From Thozetella sp. PMI_491 (Eukaryota > Ascomycota > Sordariomycetes > Chaetosphaeriales > Chaetosphaeriaceae), in NCBI GenBank assembly GCA_021432635.1, contig MU270053.1, positions 575,811 to 639,810 of the forward strand: 64,000 nt of DNA. The letters are read 5' to 3'. This document shows, piece by piece, positions 24,977-37,180 of the stretch (the stretch's first letter is position 1; every line of letters starts with the position of its first letter). Under the pieces are notes generated by a model. The model saw nothing but the letters and a program-made list of their open reading frames with translations, had not been told where the DNA came from and made no database searches. The position numbers were made by a program, and so were the translations under genes.

Positions 24977-27643
24977 AGGTGCGGACCAAAGACGACGGAA
25001 GAAGAGGAGATGTGAGCGGTATAATATATATGTCCTTGCTTGGTGTGTAGCTCCGACGCAGGTATGGAGAACAGGCAGGGGGGCGTGCCGGTTTTATCTT
25101 GAGTTCGGAAGGAAAAGCGGGGATGATGGCGAGTGATTTACAATCCACCTCCTTTGCTTGTTTGCTTGGTACAATACAGAGTTCCAGCTAAGCATGAGGT
25201 CCTAAAAACCAGTCAAAAGTCCTATAGGCTTGTTCTTGGTCCTTTTGGCTCCCTGTTGGCCGTGTAAGCTCCCCTGTATCTAACAAATAAGCAGCGGTTG
25301 TATTGTACTTCGTAGGACGGAGAGCGGCAGATACGAAACCGAAATGTCAACAGAGGAGCAAAAAGGGCAGGCAGGATTCGACTCGGGGATTCGACTCACA
25401 TCGGCCCCGTTCCGTGTCGCAGCGTTGTGCCGCAGGCTATACCGAGCACGCCAAGGCACCGTTAGTAAGAGCTTACAACCAACAGACGTGGGGCTCCGAC
25501 CGGGCGCCAATGGTGAGCCTGCTGCATTCCAGAAGAGGGAATTCGAGCAAGGCCCTGATTACCCCCTGATTACACCAGCGCCAACGGGTTTCCAATGCTG
25601 ACAAACGCAAAAAAAAGGGCACGATGTGGGCTCAGATAACCTCCAGGCCGGAACCCCACCAACCCTCCACCATCGCCTACTACTCCATAGCATTACTACG
25701 GCAGTGTGCTTTTTAGTGGGGGAATCGGGTGTTCCTTGGTCAGGCGCAAGGATGCCTGGCGCTGCGACGGCGTGGCGGCGGAGCACCTCTCCGCTCGCTG
25801 CAGGACGGTGGGTGACCCTCATCGCCGAGCTCGATGGGCATCCCCGACTCTTGTGCGACGGGCGGCACGCCGAGGCAGGGAAGGAGCTTGAGTCTGGGTG
25901 GGCCACTTTTGTCCGCGCGGCATCCGTCATGTGTCAAGTTCGCAGTAGGTTGGCATAGCGTAGCACCTCTGCGTGGGCTGCTCGGCTCCCATAGACGTTG
26001 AGCGAGTAGGCCATCTATCCGATCCCGCTTTGGTTAATGCTGCTTCATCCACAGCGCAACAGCCAGCCCAGCTCTCGATGGAGCCATACAAATCTGGGTA
26101 CTGATTCACCTTCTAAGCTGCCACAGTACCTAGCACAGACTGTATATAGCTAAGCTTTGACTAATGAATCTGTGATCGCCTTGGTAGAAAAATTTCCTTC
26201 TGGCACCTAGGTTAGGAATACGCATGTCAGAACCTTAATTTAACCAGAGCACGCTGCAAGAATGGACTGCTTCGCAATCGTATCTTTTTGACCCGACCCA
26301 ACAAGCCTCGGTGGGATGGAGAGTGTGGATCTGTTATGCAGAGCTCTCGTGGCGACAAGACTGTGGCTCACTCCACCGTCGTCAGAACGGAGAGGGCGGC
26401 CGGTTCCTTCCGAGTGAAACGGGCGAGCCAACCTCTGCAGGTGTCGGCCGATCCGCTCGAGCTGGCTCACTGTGTTCGCCACCCCCCGGCTTTGCAGCGG
26501 ATCCAGATCATGTATGCCGCTTCTTGATGCGGACAAGAAGCGAGACACCCTACCGCTATGGAGTGTGTACAAACTTGGCTTTAACATGCGTTTGCGCCGA
26601 TCTCCGCCAATATTCGACTCGTTGCCTTCCGGGTCAGTTAAGCCTAGTCGGCTTCGGCTCAGGCCCTTGGGGAATCAACTTAGTAGCCCCAGTGCTAGAT
26701 CTGACTGCCCGCTTACTACACAGAAGACATAAAAACATTTGCTAAGCAGTCAAACCCCTAGAGGGAGGGCAAAAAACTCCCCAATTTTTTGGGGGTTTTT
26801 TTCCTACGTAAGCTAATTCGCAAGGAGGCTTCGGCCCTTGCTCTCTCGCATGCGAAGTCTCCCGCAGACGATGCCCCTCCCGTGTGGTTCAGAAAACAAT
26901 TCGGCCGATTTGCTTCTCTCGGCCTTGTCGTATCATGCACCGTGTCATTTTCCACGAAACGTAGTTTGTTGGCGCATGGTATTTTGCCGGGGGTTGTGTA
27001 GATCCCCTCAAGGGTATTATACCAACTTATACCTAAAGAAAAGCCGTGCAGAACTGAGACCAATACGCATCCGCCGACAATAAAAAAGTATCATAAGCCG
27101 TGCCTAAGAGAGCCTGACCGGCCTCCCTTAGCGCTTGTAATAGCAGAGAGGACAAAGTCATATGTTGCGTCCTGATTGGAACTTGCTCACGAACAACTCG
27201 TAAATACGAGGCTATCTCTAAGGTCGGATAATCAAACACGCGTCCTGTAAGCAGAGATCAGCGCCTAGAACATGTACTTATATATTTATATACCTGGATG
27301 GTCGGACTATACACAACTACAGTCCCAATGGTCTCCTCGATTTTGGATAGCAGAACATTTAAGTTCCGTTTTTGAGAACTTATCAACAGCGCCATTCTGT
27401 GCAAACTAAGGTACATTTCTTTTTGCAACCTCCGTTGTAGCTATGCGGAAGTCGATCCGATGCACCACCACCCAAACCGCTTGCGCCCATATGCCATCTA
27501 TGTTTTGGTTTCTTGTTCCAACACCGAAAAACCCCCACAAAAGTCTAAACGCCGTAACACCGCGCGATTCAGAACAAACGCCAAAAGGGGAATACAGGAA
27601 CGGGTGGAGGGGTAGGAAGTGACGAGGGTGACTCCTCGGGCCT
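24977..27643. other. Intergenic region, 2.7 kb
   Basis: Between the start of the nitroreductase gene and the stop of the reductase gene, both on the minus strand. I find no gene. The part from about 26,750 to 27,450 is noticeably richer in A/T than its surroundings. A T-arm-like sequence near 25,370-25,400 does not extend into a tRNA cloverleaf. Confidence 0.4.
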
Positions 27644-29512
27644 CTACCAAGTCTCGGCGATGTATTGGCCGACCTCCTTCTTCAGGTTCCAAAAGTTTTG
27701 GGCTTCCTCGCGCTCGAGCTTGCCCTTTCGCATGGCAACCTCGACGAGGGCCTGCTCGACGCCTTCACCCATGCCCCTGGTGCTGCCACAGACGAAGACG
27801 CGGCCGTCGACTGAGTTGATAACATACCAGACGAGATCGGCTTGATGTTTGACCTCCTCCTGCACATAACGACCCTCGCCCTTGCGGCTCTCAACTACCC
27901 TCTTTACCTCGTCCTCGTGGACGCCCCACTCGCCACTGTACAGCTCGTCGACCAGCGAGTCCCGGATGCCCTGCAGCACCCAGACCTTGTTGGCGCAGTT
28001 GGCTGTCTTGAGGCGGCGCTGGACAAAGCCGCGGAACGGCGCAATGCCCACGCCCGCTCCGATCAGGAGCATGGGGCCATCGGTGACGAACTGCTTGGCT
28101 AAGGGGTTTGCCATGAGGCCCTTGAACATGGGGATGTAGAACTCTGGCGCCGGGTTGCCCTGCGCCTTGGCCTCGAGGAACTTTAGGGCCTGTCGCTGGA
28201 AGAAGCCCGAGCCGATGCCAGAGCGTGTTCCCGTCCGCCAGTCCGCCGCCTCATGAACGGTGACGGCTATCTCGACCAGCCGGTGCTGCTTCCCGTCGCG
28301 AACCTCGAAAGACTCGTGTGGGTCATTGGAGAGCGAGTAAAAGCGGGGCATCAACGGCTGGAGGACAGAGAGGAGTAAGTCGAGGGGCGGCTTGGAGTGA
28401 GGGAAGGCATTGAGCAGCTGGGAGAGGGAGACGTGGGGCCCGGTACGGAAGTCGCAGAACACCCCTTGCCCCTCCGCCGAGCAGAGGAATAAGAGCAGCT
28501 TGCGCTCGGCCTCGTCGGTTGTGTGTTCGGCGAAGACGCGAAGGAGCTGCTTGGTGGGTGGATAGGACTGGATGTCAGAGCACCAGGTGAGGAGGTCCCG
28601 GCGCGTCGTCACCAGCTCTCGACCCTGGTCGTCTCCCCAGACAGTAGGCCACCGACCTTTGGTCGTCCTGAGGAGGACTTGGCGGTCACGTAGGAACCGG
28701 GGCACGAGCAGGAGGTCGAAGATATCGTCGACGGCAGCGGTGTCGTTGGGTGCCGAGACGCCAATGGCTCCGCCCACCTTGAAGTCGATGCCCTCGCCCA
28801 CGGGATAGTCGCTAACGTCTAGGTCGAAGTGGAAGGTCCGCTTCTCTGCACCTGGTCGCGTCAGCTCGCGCGTGTTGTGGACGCGGGCGGGGAAGACGTT
28901 GAAGGGGGGGTGAGGCTGGACGTAGGAAGGGGGCTGGATCGTGGTGTCGAGGCCTTCAAGCGCCAAGGGCTGCGCCTGCTTTACGGGTTCGGGGAGGGGC
29001 GCGGCAGCATCCTGGTCCGGGCCAAGCGAGATGGCAGAGTCAGTGGGAGAGGGGAGGGCCGCCGGGCGGGGTATGGGGTGGAAGAAGGCTGTCTGCTCGG
29101 GGAGGTCGGTGATACCGGTGAGGCTTGTCGGAATGCCGTCGATCTTGAGGAGCAGGGACTGGAACGCGGCGTTGTCTGGGAGTGCAACTGTCTCGTACTG
29201 TACACCTTCCTTCCTAGCGGACAGGTCGGTGCAGCAGCCACCGCCGCAGCAACGCTTGACCAATTGGCGCGTCGACTCGCCGGTGATGCGCTGGATGTCG
29301 GCAGCGCTCTGGGCAATCAGCCTGGTCGAGGCGCGGCGGCGGCGGACAGGCTGCTGGGGGTCGTCCACATCCTGCTCGTCGGCCGACTCCGAGAATGTAA
29401 GGGACGGAGCGGTAGAAGCCGGGATGTGAGGCTCCTCTGGAATGCAGGTCGTGGAGCCGGAGCCGGAGCCGGAGCGGGCGCCGGCGATGAAGCTCTCTAT
29501 CTCGGTGGCCAT
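27644..29512 (-). CDS. FAD/NADPH oxidoreductase of the P450/sulfite-reductase type lacking the FMN domain (622 aa)
   Basis: Single exon. The C-terminal two thirds form a ferredoxin-NADP reductase module of the CPR/CysJ type. An FAD-binding FR-type domain starts near 205 (PPFNVFPARVHNTREL), has the helical insert (about 255-370) and the FAD motif RFYSLSN at 390-396. The NADPH domain has GAGVGIAPFRGF (485-496), VWVLQGIRD (510-518) and VFVCGSTRGMG (572-582). The chain ends in an aromatic Trp622, as in diflavin reductases. The N-terminal 200 residues contain no flavodoxin/FMN domain. Instead there is a basic region (RRRRASTRL), a cysteine cluster CCGGGCC at 88-94, and a Pro/Ala linker. Electrons would therefore pass from NADPH through FAD to an unknown separate acceptor, or through a metal or disulfide at the Cys cluster. 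No membrane anchor is visible. I cannot name the gene. Confidence 0.85.
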   Translation of the reverse strand: MATEIESFIAGARSGSGSGSTTCIPEEPHIPASTAPSLTFSESADEQDVDDPQQPVRRRRASTRLIAQSAADIQRITGESTRQLVKRCCGGGCCTDLSARKEGVQYETVALPDNAAFQSLLLKIDGIPTSLTGITDLPEQTAFFHPIPRPAALPSPTDSAISLGPDQDAAAPLPEPVKQAQPLALEGLDTTIQPPSYVQPHPPFNVFPARVHNTRELTRPGAEKRTFHFDLDVSDYPVGEGIDFKVGGAIGVSAPNDTAAVDDIFDLLLVPRFLRDRQVLLRTTKGRWPTVWGDDQGRELVTTRRDLLTWCSDIQSYPPTKQLLRVFAEHTTDEAERKLLLFLCSAEGQGVFCDFRTGPHVSLSQLLNAFPHSKPPLDLLLSVLQPLMPRFYSLSNDPHESFEVRDGKQHRLVEIAVTVHEAADWRTGTRSGIGSGFFQRQALKFLEAKAQGNPAPEFYIPMFKGLMANPLAKQFVTDGPMLLIGAGVGIAPFRGFVQRRLKTANCANKVWVLQGIRDSLVDELYSGEWGVHEDEVKRVVESRKGEGRYVQEEVKHQADLVWYVINSVDGRVFVCGSTRGMGEGVEQALVEVAMRKGKLEREEAQNFWNLKKEVGQYIAETW

Positions 29513-32500
29513 GGGTGGTCCCGTACGGTGGCTCTGAGAAAGAATAGGTAGGGGGGGTAGTAGAGGGCGAAGGGAAGGGTATCAGAGGGGTATGCGAGCG
29601 TATAAGGCGAGGGAAGAATACGCGGGTGTCAGCGCCGTGTCTGCATGACCGAATTGTGCGAAGTGGAAATAATTGCCGAAAGGAAAAAAGACTGCGTGCC
29701 ACGATCACACAGCGTGAGCTTTTAACAAGCAGGGAAGGTGGTATGGGATGGTTCGGCTTGAGAGACGAGAGTTGCTATCGTGAAGCTTGGGTGAGCCTGA
29801 CAAAGGTGAATTACCTCGAAGGCATGTAGGTGAGGGTGAGAGGACGAGAGGGCTCTAGCAGGGCAGAGGTTGGGCACGAGTGACTTTGTATCTGCTGCCA
29901 AATTGCTGATCAAGGAGCGGCAAGTCTTGAGGTAAGCGATTTTGGCCAGCGCGAATAGACAGGGGAAGAGGGGGGGGGGCCGACCGAAGTGGAGGCGCGC
30001 ACAGTGCGAGGGATTTGTTTCTCCTGAGGGCGACAGCCCTTCCGTCCGCTCTGCCGTACACACCCGCCGCGGCCGTCCTCGGTCCAGACTTGGGCGGGAG
30101 CATGGCTTGGTCCCGCCCTAATCCGGCCGCGGCATGTACACCACAACAGAGGGATCAACTTTTTCCATTGGCGAATTTTGATCCGTCTCACTGCAGTGCA
30201 GTGGCATTCTCGTAATCCATCGAAAGGAGAGTGGTCTTTGCCTGCACACTGTATTCTATTACCTCCATTTCACCCATGCACCATTGCTCCTGGATATCCA
30301 ACGGGGCTGGATGGCGGATGACGAATCGGTCCATCATCCCCTTTATTTTTTTTTCATCAATTGAGTGTTATCTAGAAACGCACCACCCTCGTCCGACCGA
30401 CGTGGCTCCGTGGCTTGTAGCCGTGCCCACCCCCAGGGCCTACCCTGGTCCCGGTTCTGGCCTGGACTAGCATGTGGCAGGCATGGCCAGTTGTGTATCT
30501 ACCGAATTTGGGACTTTTGGGAAACAACTTTTTGCTCAATCCAATGATGTCCACCCATCGTTGCAAACTATGGTGTCATAAATATGCATCGGATAGGATG
30601 GCGAATCGGGCTATCGACAGTGAGCAGAGGTTGAGTTCCGATGCCCTTTCGCCGAGGTCTCCCGGCCGATTTTTGAGGTACCCCAGATGCTCCAATTCAC
30701 GAGCCGGAGAATCAAACCGGGGAATTCGCCACAACCTTTACTGACCTCCGCCTACGACATCGCCATGAACTTAATGGGAAGTGCGACCCGAGATAAGCCC
30801 AAGGCTCCGGGGCGCGACCAGCCTACTCCAGGGCGAAGCTAGCGCGACGCCTACATCCGACATAACGTCGACGCAGCTCCGCCCAAAATACAGTCCCAAT
30901 GCCATAGAAGCCGGCTGGGGCCGGCCATGGAAGGTCGCTCGGCAGCAAGGGAGCAAGGGAGAGCTGGTGGCCTTGGTGGCCTTTTGGTGGTCCTGCTGCG
31001 TGGCCCATTTGGCTTGGCCAGCTCCGCTGGCTCCCTCTCCCCCTCTCACCTCTCTCTCCCTCGGATCGAGCACCTGACCGCCCCGAGGAGCTCCTCCCAA
31101 AAGCCCCAAAGCCGCCAAACGCCCCACGGTCCCCGCCATCACAGCCGCTGATGATGAATTATTGCCGGGCTGCTATTTGCCGATCGCCGGGCAACTCGGC
31201 ATACGTAGCTCCTGACGCCATATCCAGGTGCGTCCGATAGAGGCTTCCGTCGGCGCCAAAGCAGCGCTGGCCTGCGGGTCAATACAGTCCCTCGAGTCCA
31301 CAAACGACCGCTACCGTCTCGCCCAAAACCCCATGACCAGCCCGGCGGGCCCCTAGCCGACTCCTGTTCCCCGCGATTGCTACCCATCGCCAACCCCACC
31401 GGCCTTTGTGTCAGGGGGCGAGCTCGGGTTCGCTGCCTCCGACCTCGGTCCAGAGGCTGGGCTTCCGATACAGTATTCGGCTTAATTGGGTCGCACTGTA
31501 TCCAGAAGATTTGGGACGCGATCTCACAATTCTATCTAATCAATCAAATCAAGTTTTTTTATCAATCAGCCCCACCCAAAACTTTGACCCTTGGCGTCCA
31601 GTGAGCGACCAGAGCGAGCCGCATCCCCGCTTCCAGCCTAGCGACGAGGCCCAGCTGCAGAAGATACGGTAGCCGGAGATGTCGCGACTACAGCCTGCCG
31701 TGCCGTAAGGGTGGACACGCCCTCCAGGCCCCGCGGAAATCTGCACAAGCTGGGACTGTCAGCTCGCGTTATCACGACAGCAAGCCGGCTGGCTATCTTG
31801 GCTCGAGGCAATTGCGGAAATCCCTCTCTCATCACACAGCTAACGGCAACGCATGCTACATGCGCCATGCGCCATGCGCCATTTCCACCGATCTCGGTGG
31901 TTGCCGATGCCCGGAACGGGTGGGAAGAAAAAAAAAGGGGTGTGGGTACACAAAGACTGCAATGTCTGACGCGGATCAGATAATTTTGATGGTTAAGATT
32001 AGATCCCTAGATAATCAGGGAGGTGCGGAAGGATCCCCAACGACTGGGCTACAACCCTTGTTGAGACGACCGTGTTTGTTGGCCAGTGAAGATCCTTTGT
32101 CTCCACGACTCGCCGTCGCGTTCCGTCGTAGCCCATGCACGCGTCCGAGAGCCACGCTCAGGTCTCTGCCCCCCCGGGCGAGAGAATTTTCTCGTCAAAC
32201 AGAAGCCGGCCGTGGTGGCCACGTGGGATCTCTATGTCCTGTCGAGGGACGGCAGAGAGAAGCCAAGGCGCTGCCCCTATCGCCTCCCTGGTCCTCTAGC
32301 CGCTCTGTTGTATTTTTTCCAAGAGCGGCTGGGCGTCTGAATCACTCTCCTAGATCTGATAGAGAAGCGGTATGCAGGTTTGCTACCTAGCAGGCTCGTG
32401 GATCAATGTCAGCTTCGCTTGGGACATGCGGAAGCGTGCCGGCCGCCGGCTTTTCCCAACCGCATATGCAGGCTCTTCTTGGCAAGACTCTCCACACCTG

Positions 32501-35500
32501 ATGCCCTGTTCCCAAACCGGGGATGTTTTCCAACCTACGCTTAGGCTCCAGGAATCCGATTAAGCTCCAAGAAAGAATCCACCGATGCTGCACTCATCTC
32601 CCTTGTCCGGGTGCCGCAGGCCCATTGTTGTTGGTCCGTCTGTCTTGGGTCAAAAGGGCGGAGCCAATGGGGCGGCAGTGCCGTTTCCCGTCAGGTGATA
32701 TTTAACGAATGCGCCTCGACGGGGTTCTCTTGGTGGTGCGATCAAATTTTATGAGCACCTCAACGTTCACACCATTCCCTGCCTCACCCCCTGGGCTTAT
32801 TCTACCGGCGGAAGACACTCCCGGGGAGTGCTAGGGTCTGTTCAATCTCCGGGAACGAACTCAACATACCTGGCCTGATGGGCCGCCTGGAGATCGTCCC
32901 CCAATTTTGGTAACTGAATACCCAAGCTGACCGGCACCGAAGAGTCGGTGAGGCGTATTCGGCTGGCACAGTTTACCTCCGAGTGTCTCGTTCGAGAACC
33001 GCCGGCCTATGCTCGGAGAGCGAGAGCTGGTCAATGTTGCTCGTCGCTGAGCCGGAGAACCCGTGCGTCCTTGCCGGTGAGATCGCTATGCCAGGCGACC
33101 ACCATGTCCTCTTCGCTCCAGGCCTTTTCACATTTGTGGCTGCTCGAGCTTCGTTTGTCCCTTGGCTTCCGTAAAAGCATTGTTTGGATGCCGCTCTTGC
33201 CTCGTATCCTTCTGGGGGTCACGAGCCACCGCTGTTGCAGCGATTGGGGGTGTTACTGATGAGATCTCGGTGGCTGTGTCTGTCGACAGCATGCGTGCCC
33301 CCTTTACCATCAGGGCCGGCAGCATACCACTCTTCGACAGCTTTGACCATGCCTGCCCATGCAAGGTGCACCATCCTTATGAGTCACCTGTTCAGTGCAC
33401 CGTAGAGGCATTTCTTATTCTCTGTTGACATTCTCTGGGCCCCCAAGGGAGAAGCGCCGGCAGCAGAATTGACGGTAAATGAGAGGCAACTAGTGCGCCT
33501 TCCCCGGGCGATATCAAGGCTTCGGCTCTGTGGCTGACACAAAGCGCAGTGGCTGTAACCTTCAGCACGAGCCCGCAAACCCTTCACTTCGCCTCGTCTA
33601 GACACCTAATATCCTTGAGAGCAATGCAAACAGAGACCAGAGACGTGACTGCTTTGACTGGTGCATTAGACTGCGCTCGGAACAGATGAGGCCCGTGTGG
33701 CGGTGACAAGTCATCTGGACTGGAGCATTGTTGTCCGGATCCTGGTGGAGTTGGTCATCAAGACTGGTATATCGACCGGAAAGGGAGCAACGTAGACACA
33801 TTTGACAAGCACTGAGGCTAGCCCTGGGCTCGTTGGACGTGGGGAAGATTCACTAGTTGCCAGGAATTGAGCTGAGCTGGTTTAGGGATGGCACAAAGTC
33901 TCCAAGCATCGTTGCCTGGCAAAGGTTTCCCCGTCAGACTTTGACCATGTAGCAAGAGGTCGAGTTGTTTCGAATGATCAATGGAAACACCATGACGTAT
34001 ACCACAAGGGTCTCGAGTCTAGCTCAATCGAGCTTCCGGCATAGTGACTAGCGAAGCTCAGCCCAACAGTAGCCCAACAGTAGCCCGCGGGCCAGGCGGC
34101 TTGTCTAGACTCGAGTCAGGCACTCATCGCGGGGCGCGCGGGGTGCGATGGAGGTCCGATAGAGTATGAAGACGAGGCCATCTCATCTCCCTAAGCTGAA
34201 GCCTCAGATAAACGGCGCGTGGTGACCATTGTCTCGTGATGAACACCATTAGACGCACCAGCAGCTCTCTGCTGTTGCACCTAGAGGGTTGTCCATCCGA
34301 GCAAGCAACGCAAGTCCGGCGAACAGGCCGCCCAGGTACGTGCATAGACCAAAGAACTATGCTATCGGAGCGAGTAGAGCCGGCCGCTTCGTTTCAACTA
34401 GTTCGCAACTAAACTACCTCTTAGTTGGAAACAACGTCAGAAACAATGGGCGGGAACGCGTGAACAGCCTCGTCTCAAGAGACAACGGCAGACCGTTGAT
34501 GTCAATCCGGAGAGAAGCGAAGGCACGCTTGAAAAAAAAAAAAAACCTTGATCCGACAGCGAGGAGGGGTCAGCCTAGCAGGTCAAAGTGCAGTGTGTCT
34601 CCGGAAGTCTGTGTTCCTTGGTAGACGAGTGTTCCGGAATAAACGTTCCCAGGTGTTCCTCCGGCAGAGGCCCCAGGAATCCCAGTCACCAGAAGTGGCG
34701 GCCGACTTGAGGGATTTTGAACGAGGGAAGCTCTAACCTAAGCATGACCAAACGGACGGCTACACTTTCCCTTATGTATCCCCTGGTAGGGGGTTTAAGG
34801 GGGTTAGGAGCACCACTATCTCTGCAAAGCATGGTTGTTATTTAAAGCATAGGGCTTGGCAACAAGCTTAGCGTCTCCAGAGAGAGATACGGCGTGACAG
34901 GTGGGTGGGCAACCCCCTTCCTCTCTTCTCGCCTGACCAACGAGCGTCTCCTTTCGTCGCAGCTTACCCCTCAACCGACGGAGCCCTAGTACGGGTGGCT
35001 CTCGGGAAGCAAGGGAACTTGAACTCATCCACACGTGCGGCGGGCGGAAGAACAAGAGGTACACGGCTTGATTGCTTGGCGCGCTGGCCGTCCAAGCACG
35101 ACACAAAGTGGCGAGTTCGAACAAGCCTTTTGGCATAAACACGGCCTGTTGTTTCCGTGCAGGGCCAAGTCCCTTCGTGCCCAAATCAAGCCTCTTGACG
35201 CGGCCGCCGATGGACAGCTGCCGAGACAACCTGCTCCGAGAAGCACGACTCGCTTTAACTACCATGGTCAGTCAGGTGAAGGACGGGGCGAGGGCTCACC
35301 GCGCCGCGATTGGTTATTCGGTCGGCCACAGCGCCGTGGCTTGGGCGTTGCCCGGTTGCTGAAGAGATGGGATGAGATGATGGCATCAGGCCGCCAAGCC
35401 TAGGTGACGAGGCCAAAGTGTACGCGGGAATGCTTCTACGTCTCCACAAAGAAAGGGGAGGGAAGGAGCGGAGGGGAGGGGGGGGGGGGGGGGGCGGCGT

Positions 35501-37180
35501 AGGAACTTAGAACTTATGGCAAAGCTCTAGAGCCAAGTGAACGGTGCCGTGCCTTCCCGTGGCGTCAGAAGCAGCAGATGTGTTCTAGAAAATGGATATC
35601 GCCCAGGCTGTACCCTGCAGCTCTTGCAGCTCGCTCACAGAACAGAGCTGGCTGCCGTGGAGGGCGGGGGCAGGAGGTGAGTCCTGCCGCTGTTGGTTAC
35701 ATCACGTGGGGAGCACATCCCACACACTACGGAACAACTAGCGGGAAGTGGCAGCTCGGCGGTTGGGTTGAGGCTCCCCGGGAGCTGCAGCTGCGGGTTG
35801 GCGTAAGCCTTGGCCTAGCTTGACCTGTCTTGGCAGGCACGGCGGGGTTTCAGTGGGTCTCTTCAGGACCCTGTCGGTCTCTGAAACAGCCCTCGGCTGC
35901 TACAAGTCCCGTCTCTCAGCACGACCCTCTTGTTTCACCTCTCGTTGCAAAAAGCGGACAGTCCGTTGCCTCGACGAGCCGGCACTCGCCCGTCGGCCCT
36001 GGCAGCTCCCTGACGCAGCCGGCATCTCGACCACCCAAGGCAAGTTGCCGGGCCGCCATTGCATCCGTCTCGGCTGCCAACGCGCCCCCGACTGTAGTGG
36101 TTCCCTCTCACTGGTCCATCCCCCGCCGCCCCTTCCCAGACAGTGGAGATTATTAGGCGGGGCAGGAGAAGAAGCACAGAGGCTCTCCGGGGGAGGCAAT
36201 GACTTTGGACGACTCAGAGGATCTTGTTGGCGCCGGTGGCGCTGCTCAACCTTCATGGGCGTAGTAGGATACCCTCGCAGCTACCGGTAGCCATTCACGG
36301 CGCCCCTACTCCCTGTTGCCACCCTTCTACCCCGTCTCCATCTCTTGTCGCGCGGATAAGACAGTGATTTACGAGCCAGAGCAGGGGTGGGCCTCTGGGG
36401 TTCACCCAGGCCCTGGGCGTAAGTCCCTCGCTGCCCACGAACAAGTTGGAACCCACTAAGGAGCTTCGGCCCGCTAGGGTATGCGGTACATGACTTCCAG
36501 TACCTCAGACTCTCTATGTCGCGGTCCTGGTGACCTAGCTCCCTTGCTTGGACCATGAGCCGGAACCGAAAGACCTTGCTTGCACAAGACGACTAGTTCC
36601 GCTCTTGAGGCTGCAGGCTATCAGCCAGGCTTGGCATCTGTTGTCTACTACTGTGATGGTCACACTGATGTGCCAGGGAGCTTCCGTTACTAGCGTTTGC
36701 TCCTTTCGGTCTTTGTCCCGCGTCCTCAGATCTCAGATCTTATTACTCTCGCATCCCTCCCAACCGGGCCTCGCCTATAAGCTTATTCTTTTTGTCCTTC
36801 TTTTCTTTTCTCTTCGCCTCTTTTCGATTCCTCCGCGTGCCGGTTCACACTATCCTATAATCAGGCCATGCGCTGAGCACTAACTATTATATCGGTCCGG
36901 GGCTCCTCTCTTCACTCTTCAGCGGCCGATTTACGTTGCAGGGCCCTGGTCTGCCCCTCGATGGCTGTTGTTCTGGAGAAGGGATACCCAATTTTGCTCC
37001 TGTGTGTCTGCCGAGTGTCTTTCTTGTACCAGCCTCAACGGACTCTTAATTCTTGAGGATCGACACGTCGCGCGGTGTCGCCAATTTGTTGTCGGACAAT
37101 TCACGAGAGTGGTGGGGCCAGAAGGGAATAGACCGTGCAACAAGGAGCTCCGCCTCGCCTCTTTGCTCTAATATTTCACC
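29513..37180. other. Gene-poor region of 7.7 kb
   Basis: Only short, overlapping reading frames occur on all six frames, none with family character. Visible structure is limited to a 17-G run at 35478-35494, a short tandem GCGCCAT run near 31,862-31,884, three tandem copies of about 11 bp (AGCCCAACAGT) near 34,060-34,090, and a TATAAG motif near 36,776. No intact transposase, reverse transcriptase or long terminal repeats were found. It may contain decayed sequence, non-coding RNA genes, or an unrecognised intron-rich gene. Confidence 0.5.
35478..35494. repeat. 17-nt poly-G tract
   Basis: Uninterrupted G run within a G-rich stretch (about 35455-35500) in the gene-poor region. It could form a quadruplex. 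Confidence 0.85.

Noticed and set aside
35830-36156. Ser/Pro-rich 108-residue plus-strand frame
   Set aside because: Overlaps a longer frame in another phase; no conserved motif or splice context.
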